Positions 1-8,292 of a stretch of DNA of 29,115 nucleotides are shown in pieces. The notes beneath the pieces were generated by a model. It worked only from the letters and a program-made list of their open reading frames with translations, was not told the DNA's origin and ran no database searches. Source of the stretch: an uncultured Lachnospiraceae bacterium (GTDB taxonomy: Bacteria; Bacillota; Clostridia; Lachnospirales; Lachnospiraceae); contig CAJOLO010000006.1 in assembly GCA_905235345.1 (NCBI GenBank), positions 1 to 29,115 on the forward strand, written 5' to 3'. Within the stretch, counting starts at the first letter, position 1. Each line of letters begins with the position of its first letter. A program made the position numbers and the translations under genes.

Positions 1-134
1 TCATTAATAAGTTCTAATATAAACTCTCCGATATGCGGAAGCACCTCCCACGGATATGAATATTTCTCTAACAACGGCTTAGCCAATGTTTCTTCTAAAG
101 TATACAAATTGTTTATCTTAATCATCTCATTCAT
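1..134 (-). CDS. N-terminal fragment of a left-handed beta-helix nucleotidyltransferase/acyltransferase-like protein
   Basis: The gene runs off the left edge of the window, so only the first 44 codons are visible. The peptide begins MNEMIKINNLYTLEE and continues with KYSYPWEVLPHIGEFILEL. The PWEVLPxIGEFI pattern is what I associate with the Lachnospiraceae family of UDP-N-acetylglucosamine pyrophosphorylase-like proteins with a left-handed beta-helix acyltransferase fold, but the helix repeats themselves lie outside the window. The start is ATG at 134, with AGGTAGAAG upstream as a moderate ribosome binding site; a second in-frame ATG at 125 is possible. It begins 39 bp after the topB stop with no visible terminator between them, so the two are probably co-transcribed. 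The family assignment rests on memory of a short motif and is tentative. Confidence 0.5.
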   Translation of the reverse strand, partial: MNEMIKINNLYTLEETLAKPLLEKYSYPWEVLPHIGEFILELIN

Positions 135-173
135 TATCTTCTACCTGCTTTCTTATTTATATTGATTAAATAT

Positions 174-2282
174 TTATTTCTTTTGAACTTTCATTCCTTT
201 GCTTTTCTTGTAAAACCGGGCCACATAATCAAAGTAACCTCTCAGCTGATTCTGGTTATTAAGTCCTTTAACGGCATCCGTTCTCTTCTGTATATAATCT
301 TCAAGTTTTTCCATATATTCATCTTCTGTTATAGATCCTTCTGCCACATATGACAATCCCTTTTCCCAGCTTGCAGTAAGCTCAGGATTTAACAGCGAAC
401 TGATTGAAGAAGCAACAACATCATGAATCATCTCCCCCATCTGTGTGGGTGTTATTATCTGAGTCTTTTTATTAAGAGCAAGATACTTATTTTCCACAAG
501 CTTCTTAATAATCTCTGCTCTTGTTGCGGATGTTCCTATACCGCTTCCCTTTATCTGTGCACGAAGCTCCTCATCCTCTATAAGCTGTCCGGCATTCTCC
601 ATTGCAAGTATAAGTGTTCCTGAACTATACCTTTTTGGAGGTGATGTTTCGCCTTCCTTTATCTCAAATTTATCTACAGTCAAATTCATGCCTTTTTTGA
701 GATTCATGGCGGCTTCTACCATTTCTTTTGAATACTTCTCCTTATCCTCATCATCTTTCTGCTTTCCGAAGGAATATACAGTAACTGGCAGATATCCCGG
801 ATCCACCAGCACCTTAAAATTAGCAAAAAACTTCTCACCCTTACAATCAAGAGTCAGTGCTAATTTATTATATACTGCCGGAGGATAGAAAATGCTGAGA
901 AATCTTCTTACGATTATCTCATATACCTTCTTAGCGGTATCACTAAGGCCTGCATAGGCATTAAGTCCCTGACCCGTAGGAATTATGGCATAATGATCTG
1001 TTATCTGTTTATCATTAACATATCTGGTCTTAGCTATATTCTTATAACTGCCACTGCTTAATATATGTTCTGCAAAGTCTTTCATTGCTCCCACATTCTT
1101 AAGTCCCGATATGTTCTTATAAATCTCTTTGCTAACCGCTGTAGACAATACTCTTGCATCAGTCCTTGGATACGTAACCATCTTCTTCTCATATAATTCC
1201 TGTACGATCTGTAATGTCTGGTCCGGACTTATCTTAAAAAGTCTTGAGCAATCATTCTGAAGCTCCGCAAGGTTATAAAGAAGCGGAGCATTCTTATTCT
1301 CCTTCTTCTTCTCTACCTTCTCTATCAACATATTTATCTTACTACCGTCTCCGGCATCTCCACTGTCATTCGATACATTGCTATAGGCTTTTTTATTATC
1401 AGAGTTATCCTTGTCCACTGTTTCAATAAATACAGGCTTACCATCTGCAACATATTCGATCAACGCTCCGGCATCCTCTTCTTTATTAAATCCATTTTCT
1501 TTATAGAGAAGCGGTGAATTATAATACTTACTTCCTTCTACCGCCTTCCACTCCGCCTCAAAGGTTCCGTCGGATAACTCCATATCGGCAATAACCCGAT
1601 AGAATGACGACTTAACAAACTGCCGGATTTCACGTTCTCTCTTTACAATCATTCCAAGCACACAGGTCATCACCCGACCTACTGATATTACGCATTTATC
1701 CTTCCCGAGATAATTTTTGACAGTATAACTGTATTTAAGCGTCAAAAGTCTTGAAAAATTGATTCCCATAAGGTAATCTTCTTTCGCCCTCAAATATGCA
1801 GATGAACAAAGATTATCATACTCATGTAGATTCTTTGCTTCCTTTATACCTCTTAGAATCTCCTCCTCTGTCTGCGAATCGATCCAGACACGCCTTTTAT
1901 CCTTTGTATCCGGAACCTCCGCCATCTGATCTACAAGTCTGTATATATACTCTCCCTCACGTCCCGAGTCAGTACATACATAAATACATCCCACATCCTC
2001 ACGGTTAAGCAGTCTCTTAACAATATTGAACTGCTTTGATACACCATTAATCACCTCATACTTGTATGTCTCCGGCATAAAGGGAAGTGTATCAAGACTC
2101 CATTTCTTAAGTGCCGGATCATAAACCTCCGGATATGACATGGTAACCAGATGTCCCACACACCATGTCACTATCGAATCTTCCGACTCAATATATCCGT
2201 CCCTGCTTCCACCGTTTATCTTAAGTGCCTTGGCAAACTCTCTTGCCACACTCGGCTTTTCTGCTATGTATAGATTCTTCAA
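174..2282 (-). CDS. topB: DNA topoisomerase III-type (type IA) topoisomerase
   Basis: This 702-residue enzyme is a type IA topoisomerase. It relaxes or decatenates DNA by passing one strand through a transient single-strand break held on a tyrosine. The N-terminal Toprim domain shows EKPS (catalytic Glu9) and CTDSGREGEY near residues 103-112. The active-site tyrosine is Tyr371 in MVTYPRTDARVLS. The C-terminal region lacks zinc-finger cysteine clusters, as is usual for Firmicute TopB. The start is TTG at 2282, preceded by GAAGGTTGGTAAG; an in-frame stop lies just upstream and the protein then begins exactly where the Toprim strand should. Two oddities are visible. The usually conserved SVGRVQTPTL segment reads SVGRVMTCVL. 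A hydrophilic insert rich in Asp, Asn and Ser (about residues 288-330) precedes the PLLYNLAELQ helix. A sigma-A-like promoter sits at 2328-2356. Confidence 0.93.
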   Translation of the reverse strand: MKNLYIAEKPSVAREFAKALKINGGSRDGYIESEDSIVTWCVGHLVTMSYPEVYDPALKKWSLDTLPFMPETYKYEVINGVSKQFNIVKRLLNREDVGCIYVCTDSGREGEYIYRLVDQMAEVPDTKDKRRVWIDSQTEEEILRGIKEAKNLHEYDNLCSSAYLRAKEDYLMGINFSRLLTLKYSYTVKNYLGKDKCVISVGRVMTCVLGMIVKREREIRQFVKSSFYRVIADMELSDGTFEAEWKAVEGSKYYNSPLLYKENGFNKEEDAGALIEYVADGKPVFIETVDKDNSDNKKAYSNVSNDSGDAGDGSKINMLIEKVEKKKENKNAPLLYNLAELQNDCSRLFKISPDQTLQIVQELYEKKMVTYPRTDARVLSTAVSKEIYKNISGLKNVGAMKDFAEHILSSGSYKNIAKTRYVNDKQITDHYAIIPTGQGLNAYAGLSDTAKKVYEIIVRRFLSIFYPPAVYNKLALTLDCKGEKFFANFKVLVDPGYLPVTVYSFGKQKDDEDKEKYSKEMVEAAMNLKKGMNLTVDKFEIKEGETSPPKRYSSGTLILAMENAGQLIEDEELRAQIKGSGIGTSATRAEIIKKLVENKYLALNKKTQIITPTQMGEMIHDVVASSISSLLNPELTASWEKGLSYVAEGSITEDEYMEKLEDYIQKRTDAVKGLNNQNQLRGYFDYVARFYKKSKGMKVQKK

Positions 2283-2327
2283 ATTCTTACCAACCTTCTT
2301 ATTAATTCACTGATTTATCCACCAGAC

Positions 2328-2356
2328 ATTGTAACCTTATTTCCCGTTTTTGTAAA
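2328..2356 (-). promoter_or_regulatory. Probable sigma-A promoter of topB
   Basis: Read on the minus strand, a -35 box TTTACA and a -10 box TACAAT are separated by exactly 17 bp. It lies between the chemoreceptor terminator and the topB ribosome binding site, which leaves a leader of about 40 nt. It is assigned by consensus only. Confidence 0.55.
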
Positions 2357-2433
2357 CTCATATCCATACTAATGCTTTGCAAGCTGCACATATTAAGTCA
2401 AGACCTGCTTGTTATTATGTAAAAACCATAAAA

Positions 2434-2476
2434 ATACCCCCACATAAACTATTATTAATAATTCATATCGGGGTAT
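2434..2476 (-). terminator. Rho-independent terminator of the chemoreceptor gene
   Basis: On the minus strand ATACCCC pairs with GGGGTAT. The stem is extended by ATATGAA pairing with TTTATGT (with G-U pairs), around an AT-rich palindromic loop. A U-rich tract (TTTTATGGTTTTTA) follows. It begins about 40 bp after the chemoreceptor stop and separates that gene from topB. Confidence 0.7.
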
Positions 2477-2517
2477 AGAGAAACATAACCTGTAAGAGAA
2501 TAATTACATACAATCTC

Positions 2518-4013
2518 TTACTGCATCTGTGTCAATTTATCGGCTTGATCATATATATTCTGAAGAATTTCGCCAAATTCCTCAAACTTCTCAACTGCAA
2601 CATCCGATGCAGCCATACCCTCTTCAGAAAGTGCCGATACATCTTTACTAATAGCAGATAAACTCTCAACATTATCATTAATCTCTGTAGTTGAGTTGGC
2701 TATAACCTGCATTCCGGCACCAATCTTTTGGAACTTATCAATCATATTGGCAACATTATCGTCAATTGATTTAAAGTTGGATTCAGCCGCATCAATCATT
2801 CAATCATAACATTCTGCTCATCAACAGACTTGACGGTCATGTCAATACTTTCCATCACTTTTTCCGCTTCTCTTGTCAGTTCAGCAATAATCTCTGTGAT
2901 CTGATGAGATGAAGTATTGGTCTCTTCTGATAATTTCTGAATCTCCGAAGCAACGACCGCAAAACCCTTTCCTGCCTCTCCTGCTCTTGCCGCTTCAATG
3001 GAAGCATTCAAAGCTAAAAGGTTCGTCTGTCCCGCAATAGATATGATGCTTCCCACAATATCTTTTACAGCATCGACTTTTTCCAATACCACTTTTGTAG
3101 CTTCTTCTGTAATCTGACTTGCTGAAGTAACTGTCTTTGCCTTGCTTTTTAATTCTTCAATAGCATTTACTCCATCTGCAACCGCATTCTTCGTCTCGTT
3201 CGATACATCCACCATCTCTTCCCGTTGTCTTTCCGTCGTCTCTGTTCTGCTCTGAATCTGATGGCATTTTTCCGCCTGAGTATTGACTGCCTGCACTGTA
3301 TTCTCTGTACTCTTTGCAATATTGCGCATATCATTGTTATTGGTCTCAATGGCTTTTTTCAGATCCTCCATACCATCTTTTGCTGTTTCAAATAAAGAAG
3401 TTATATTATTGGCCACTTCATTCATCTCTGTACTTAGCTGCTCCTCTAATTCAACCTGCTCGGCCAGCTTATCATTGTTCTCAGCATTAAACTGTCTCAA
3501 TAATTTAACTACCCGCATAGAAGTTCCCAAAGCTACCAGCATCATGAAAAAATAAAGAATCGTTTCATCCGGCAGTGAATTACCTGAAGCTGTTATACGC
3601 ACGCATGTACCAATATAAGCCAATGCAATAACTATATTACCGGCCAGACAGATTCTGATATCCAGATAAACTATACACCCCAGCAACACTACAAAGCCAA
3701 ATGGGAAAAAACTAAGTTCAGCATGGAAAATCGCCATAACCAGATATTGCAGGGAAACCCCCAACAAAATCATAATACCTCCCAAACGATTATCCACATT
3801 CTTAATCTTCCCCATCAGCGTTATACTATAGCACAACAAACTTATAACCACATCAACAACTACTGTTCCGGCCGACCATCCTTCTCCGCTCGACACCGTA
3901 TTGACAATATTAATCCCCATTGCAACAATTACCAACACAGTACACATAACAAACATACTACGATTGGCTCTTCCAAACTGGTCCTTACTCATCTTCGCAG
4001 TCATATTCCCCAT
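2518..4013 (-). pseudogene. Methyl-accepting chemotaxis protein, frameshifted by an 8-bp tandem duplication
   Basis: The gene encodes a chemoreceptor that would sit in the membrane and control CheA. The first open segment (405 residues, stop at 2796) has about six hydrophobic segments in residues 18-170 and no large periplasmic sensor domain. A coiled coil follows, then the diagnostic signalling hairpin (AGQTNLLALNASIEAARAGE, then GKGFAVVA) at residues 327-355. It ends early in VDEQNVMIE. The second segment (2518-2799) resumes with MIDAAESNFKSIDDNVANMI, the expected return helix of the receptor. The break lies in two tandem copies of TCAATCAT (plus strand, 2792-2807); removing one copy gives a continuous protein of 495 residues. 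Stop and restart overlap as ATGA, so some coupled translation of the tail is conceivable. The start is ATG 4013 behind GGGGGACAT. The stop of the second part is followed by a terminator. Confidence 0.88.
2792..2807. repeat. 8-bp tandem duplication that breaks the chemoreceptor frame
   Basis: The plus strand reads TCAATCAT twice without a gap (2792-2799 and 2800-2807). One copy restores the frame as Asn-Val-Met-Ile-Asp-Ala-Ala-Glu. The duplication also creates the ATGA stop-start overlap on the coding strand. Confidence 0.95.
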
Positions 4014-4103
4014 AACTATGTCCCCCTTTTGCTTTAAGCCTTAGCATTTTGCCATTATTTTCTACATTCCCCGTTTCCCTCAATAAATGTTACTCTATAT
4101 AAT

Positions 4104-4132
4104 ATTATAATTATTATATTACCTTTTCGCAA
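4104..4132 (-). promoter_or_regulatory. Probable sigma-A promoter of the chemoreceptor gene
   Basis: The minus strand shows TTGCGA, a 17-bp spacer and TATAAT, about 90 bp upstream of the chemoreceptor start. No sigma-28 (flagellar) consensus was recognised in the same stretch. Confidence 0.6.
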
Positions 4133-4193
4133 CCATTTTCTCTTTATAAAATCACGTAATTTTGTATTATATTACATGTCTGTCCACATTTTT

Positions 4194-5249
4194 TTATCCA
4201 AAAACTTTCTTTAATTCTTCATCTTCTCTAAGAATCTGTTTTGCCAGTTCCCGGTATTTTTCCTCATGGAGATAGGTATGCCTGTGTGGTTTTATGGATG
4301 GCGCCATATCAATAGCTTTCTCATAGTCTTCCCTGCTCAACTCTAATGTTGCAACATAGTCCCAAAATCCCGTATCAGTAAATATCTTATTCACTCTCTT
4401 ATATCGGTGATTCTGCACCCTGCTCATCAGATACGTTGAAATTCCAACCTGGATTCCATGAAGCTGCGGTGTCTCCAGTATCTTATCAAGTGCATGGGAA
4501 ATTAGGTGCTCACTTCCACTGGTCGGAGAACTTCCTCCTGCAATCTCATTGGCAATTCCACTCATCGCAAGAGAATCTACCAGCTCTTTTAAGAAAAGAT
4601 CATCCTGAATGGTATCAAACGGTGTACGTACAAAACTATTTACCGCCTTCTTTGCAATCATCATAGCAAAATCATTCAATTCCGTATATCCGGTCTGAGC
4701 CTCATACACCCAATCATACAATGCTGTAATCTTAGCAACCATATCGCCGATTCCGGAATAGATAAACTTCACGGGTGCTGTTTTGATAACATCTGTGTCA
4801 ACTATAATTCCATATGCCATACGTGCCGGAACCGATGTTCTTCTTCCGTTTACGATCAAAGAGGCACTGGCACTGGAAAATCCATCACTGGATGAGGAAG
4901 TCGGTACACTTAAGAACGGAAGTTTTCTTAGATATGCTGCATATTTGGCAGCATCAATTACCTTTCCGCCTCCTATTCCCACGATAACCTGTGCCTTCGC
5001 ATCAATGGAAAACGCCATATCAATGATATCATCAATATCAACAGAATCCATCTCACGATATTCCAACACGTTAACCCCTTCTTTTTTCAAAGAATCCATA
5101 ACTCCATATCCGAACATATCAGTCAGACCGTTTCCGAAATAAATGACTGCCTGTCTGAATCCGCTCTCTTTCATATATTCTCCAATATTATTTAATGTTC
5201 CCTTTCCTACTTTTAATATAGTGGGAATTGCAATATGACTTCCTGACAC
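4194..5249 (-). CDS. Iron-containing-alcohol-dehydrogenase-fold protein, sn-glycerol-1-phosphate dehydrogenase-like
   Basis: This protein of 351 residues belongs to the dehydroquinate synthase/Fe-alcohol dehydrogenase fold and looks closest to the glycerol-1-phosphate dehydrogenase (EgsA/AraM) branch, which reduces dihydroxyacetone phosphate to sn-glycerol-1-phosphate with NAD(P)H. The visible signatures are the dinucleotide-binding GIGGGKVIDAAKY (about residues 91-103), VPTSSSSDGFSSASASLI (115-132), and probable metal ligands Asp169 (SGIGDMVAK), His248 (SEHLISHALD) and His264 (QLHGIQVG). I chose the GTG start at 5249 because GGAGGAGAT lies just upstream; the open frame continues upstream to a TTG without a ribosome binding site. 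It starts 59 bp after the deoD stop and is probably co-transcribed with it. Substrate preference within the family cannot be read with certainty. Confidence 0.8.
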   Translation of the reverse strand: MSGSHIAIPTILKVGKGTLNNIGEYMKESGFRQAVIYFGNGLTDMFGYGVMDSLKKEGVNVLEYREMDSVDIDDIIDMAFSIDAKAQVIVGIGGGKVIDAAKYAAYLRKLPFLSVPTSSSSDGFSSASASLIVNGRRTSVPARMAYGIIVDTDVIKTAPVKFIYSGIGDMVAKITALYDWVYEAQTGYTELNDFAMMIAKKAVNSFVRTPFDTIQDDLFLKELVDSLAMSGIANEIAGGSSPTSGSEHLISHALDKILETPQLHGIQVGISTYLMSRVQNHRYKRVNKIFTDTGFWDYVATLELSREDYEKAIDMAPSIKPHRHTYLHEEKYRELAKQILREDEELKKVFG

Positions 5250-5308
5250 GACAATATCTCCTCCTGTTATAACTAAATAAGAAAATCTTATCAAAAATCA
5301 TAGATACT

Positions 5309-6034
5309 TCACACATCCATGGCAACAGCTGTATTTAAAGCAACCTCCATCATTTGCGTGAAACTGTTTTGACGATCCTCCGCGGAAAGCTCTTCGTGTG
5401 TCAGGATATGATCGGATATGGTGAAAAGCCCCAATGCACGCTTTCCGGCTTTGGCAGCATTCATATATAAACCTGCTGTTTCCATTTCGATACACAGAAT
5501 CCCCATCTTGATCCAATAATCATTGGCATTCTCCTGTGCATCATAGAAAGTATCGGAGGAAAGCACATTTCCCACATGATAATCAGCCTTTAGTGCTTCT
5601 GCCTGAGCAACTGCAGTCTTTAAAAGAGTATAGTCTGCAATCGGAGAAAATGTGCCCGGTAAAGTAAACTGACGTCCGTAATTGGAATTCGTCGATGCTC
5701 CCATGGCAAATACAAGATCACGAACATGAACATCCATGTTAAGAGAACCCGCGGAGCCAATACGAATGATATTCTCCACATCAAAGAAATTATAAAGTTC
5801 ATAGCTATAGATACCTATGGATGGAATCCCCATTCCACTGGCCATAACGGAGACTTTGGTTCCTTTGTAAATTCCGGTATAACCCTGAATTCCCCTGACA
5901 TTGTTGATCAGGTGGGCATCTTCAAGAAAATTTTCCGCAACAAACTTTGACCGGAGCGGATCCCCCGGCATAAGCACTGTCTTTGCAAAGTCCTGTGGTG
6001 TTGCTGCAATATGAGGTGTAGGATATGCTGTCAT
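5309..6034 (-). CDS. deoD: Purine-nucleoside phosphorylase, DeoD type
   Basis: The protein has 241 residues, close to the usual 235-240 for hexameric DeoD enzymes. These cleave purine (deoxy)nucleosides with phosphate to the free base and (deoxy)ribose-1-phosphate. Family signatures are LMPGDPLRSKFVAENFLE near the N-terminus (phosphate site), RIGSAGSL in place of the usual RVGSCGAV, SSDTFY, IEMETAGLY (ribose-binding Glu), and ISDHILTHEELSAEDRQ, which carries the catalytic Asp and Arg pair. The start is ATG 6034 with GGGAGGAATTAGT in front; an upstream in-frame TTG overlaps that ribosome binding site and is rejected. It is the first gene of a probable two-gene unit with the glycerol-1-phosphate-dehydrogenase-like gene. 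It is divergent from the ParB-BMP fusion gene, with a promoter-covering dyad between them. Confidence 0.95.
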   Translation of the reverse strand: MTAYPTPHIAATPQDFAKTVLMPGDPLRSKFVAENFLEDAHLINNVRGIQGYTGIYKGTKVSVMASGMGIPSIGIYSYELYNFFDVENIIRIGSAGSLNMDVHVRDLVFAMGASTNSNYGRQFTLPGTFSPIADYTLLKTAVAQAEALKADYHVGNVLSSDTFYDAQENANDYWIKMGILCIEMETAGLYMNAAKAGKRALGLFTISDHILTHEELSAEDRQNSFTQMMEVALNTAVAMDV

Positions 6035-6124
6035 ACTAATTCCTCCCAATTATAATAATCATGTAATCAACTAAAACTACCTTGTTAAAAAGTTTCTGTA
6101 AAACAGATAACACAAAAGAGCTTG

Positions 6125-6177
6125 AATAAATGGTAGCATAATGTTTTTTTCCGTCAATGAACATTTTACCATTTATT
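6125..6177. promoter_or_regulatory. Long interrupted dyad over the deoD promoter, candidate operator
   Basis: AATAAATGGTA (6125-6135) is a perfect inverted match of TACCATTTATT (6167-6177). An inner pair AATGTT (6140-6145) and AACATT (6160-6165) adds to the symmetry. The left arm overlaps the probable deoD -10 box. It lies in the divergent region between deoD and the ParB-BMP gene. A terminator is less likely because no gene end is nearby. Confidence 0.45.
6130..6157 (-). promoter_or_regulatory. Probable deoD promoter
   Basis: The minus strand shows TTGACG (5 of 6 to consensus), a 16-bp spacer and TACCAT (4 of 6). It would give a leader of roughly 90 nt. The -10 box is weak, so the assignment is tentative. 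Confidence 0.4.
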
Positions 6178-6217
6178 AAAAACCCGGTTATTTTCATTAT
6201 AATAAATATATGAATAT

Positions 6218-6246
6218 TTGCAACCTTTATATATATATGCTATTAT
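6218..6246 (+). promoter_or_regulatory. Probable promoter of the ParB-BMP fusion gene
   Basis: TTGCAA and TATTAT are separated by exactly 17 bp, and the -10 ends 35 bp before the ATG at 6282. This is a good sigma-A-type match. Confidence 0.6.
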
Positions 6247-6281
6247 ACATATTATTACGGAATAGAAATGAGGTGTTTACC

Positions 6282-8211
6282 ATGGCATATGATGATTATA
6301 TGAAAGCCCAGAAGATGGCTCTTAAAGCATACAAAACAGCAACATCCAGGGGACAATATCCATACCTGCCCGTATTGGATGATCTTCTCCCTCATGCAAA
6401 CATAGAATGTGAAGTAAGACTTGGTATCAGTAACATTCCTCTCCATCAGGTAATAGGAACAAGTACTGCCGGAAGGACAAGAGCATTTGCCAACAATTTC
6501 ATGCCGCTCCTCAATTACGGTTCTGAATTTTCGGCAAAATGGTCCCACCTGGCTGACGCACAGATTGAAGAAGGCATACACGATGCCGTCAAAGTATATG
6601 AATATATGAACCGCTACTATGTGGTTGAAGGTAATAAGCGCGTCAGTGTGTTAAAATATTTTGATTCTCCATCAATTCTGGCAGATATAACCAGAAAGGT
6701 TCCGAGAAAAACCGACGATCCGGAAATTCAGATATATTATGAATACATGGATTTTTATAATCTTACAAAAATTAACTACATTCAATTTTCAAAACTTGGT
6801 AACTTTCCAAAACTAATTAAAGCAGTAGGCAAGAAAGAGGATGAAAAATGGTCCGAGGATGACCTTATGGATTTTGCATCCTTTCACACTGCCTTCTACA
6901 ATGCCTACAGGGATAAGGGAGGATATAAGCTTATCAACATAACATGTGATGATGCACTTCTTTACTACCTTTCCCTTTATCCTTATACCGAATCAAAGGA
7001 TATGACAAGCGGTGATATCAAGAAAAATCTTGATAAAATATGGCCTGAAATCGTTCTTCTTCAGGATGACGACTCAGTTGAACTCTTGATGAATCCTACG
7101 GAGGAAACTCATCCGGTTACAACTGTTCTTAACATGATCATACCGCCAAAAAAGAAAAAGGTCGCATTTATATATGATAAAGCACCTTCAGTCTCAGACT
7201 GGGTATATGGTCATGAACTCGGTCGCCTGCATATCCAGGAAAATCTCGACGAGATCATTGAAACAGATAAGTATGTTACAAATGGCGTTTCTGACGACTC
7301 CGAAGAAATTTTGGAAAAAGCCATAAACGATGGCAATGAGATTATTTTCACCACTACACCTAAACTTATTAAAGCAAGTGTCAAGATTGCCGCAAATTAT
7401 CCCGATGTTAAGATACTTAATTGCTCCTTGAATTCTTCCCACACGAACTTATTACACAAGAATGTATGAAGCAAAATTCCTGACCGGAATGATTGCCGGT
7501 GCAATGTGTGTCAACGACAAAATCGGCTACGTTGCGGATTATCCAATATACGGTGAGGCCGCTAACATCAATGCATTTGCCATTGGTGCAAAAATGGTCA
7601 ACCCTCGTGCCAAAGTATATCTTGCGTGGTGTACAATGAAAGATTTCGATGTGGATAACTTTTTTAAGGAAAAAGGCATCACATTTATTTCATCTCAAGA
7701 CTCACTAACACCCGAGAATGGTCAACGTAAGTATGGACTTTATGTCGATAAAAATGACGAGAAGAAGAATATAGCTGTTCCCATATATCATTGGGGAGCA
7801 CTTTACGAAGAACTTATAAACAGTATATTTAAAGGTTCCTGGAAGATAGACGACACACCTGATAAAGCAATAAACTACTGGTGGGGACTTTCTGCCGGAG
7901 TTATCGATGTGATCTATTCAAACAGTCTTCCGACCGAAACCACAACTCTTATAGAACTTATGAAGAATGCAATTGCACATGGTCACTTCCATCCGTTTAC
8001 GGGTCCTCTTACTGACCAGAGCGGAGTTGTTCGCTGCGAACAATACAATGTATTGAAACCGGAAGAAATTATGACTATGGACTGGCTAAGTAACAACGTT
8101 GTTGGAACAATTCCTAATATAGATGAGCTTGTTGATTCTGCAAAGGCCGTTGTTACTCTTAGAGGCTTGGATGCAGCTAATCCCGACACAAGTCAGTCAT
8201 CTCTGTTATAA
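6282..8211 (+). pseudogene. ParB-like/BMP (PnrA-type nucleoside-binding) fusion protein, frameshifted
   Basis: The start is ATG 6282 behind GAGGTG. There is no signal peptide or lipobox, so the product would be cytoplasmic, unlike classical BMP substrate-binding lipoproteins. Residues ~95-145 resemble a ParB N-terminal nuclease-like domain (YYVVEGNKRVSVLKYF at 112-127). From ~293 a BMP/PnrA-type periplasmic-binding fold begins (KKVAFIYDKAPSVSDWVYG). The first frame stops at 7469 after LNCSLNSSHTN. A second frame (7462-8211) carries the rest, starting MYEAKFLTGMIAGAM and including IGYVADYPIYGEAANINAFA and INYWWGLSAGVIDV. Reading across the break in the second frame gives YYTRMYEAKF. Relatives I remember have three residues (Ile-Arg-Thr) before YY where only one base remains here, so an 8-nt deletion near 7449 is the simplest explanation. 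The metallophosphoesterase gene follows 81 bp later on the same strand. Confidence 0.82.
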
Positions 8212-8292
8212 CACTATATTTTACGACAATAATAATTTTGACCAATAAACATTAAGATAAAATAAACCACTAAAATCACAAGGAGGATTATC

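Noticed and set aside
2796..2807. Programmed ribosomal frameshift in the chemoreceptor
   Set aside because: There is no slippery heptamer or downstream pseudoknot; a plain 8-bp duplication explains the frame change fully.
6035..6210. Purine-responsive riboswitch upstream of deoD
   Set aside because: The leader lacks the conserved purine-riboswitch core and has no terminator or antiterminator pair; the symmetry seen fits a DNA operator better.
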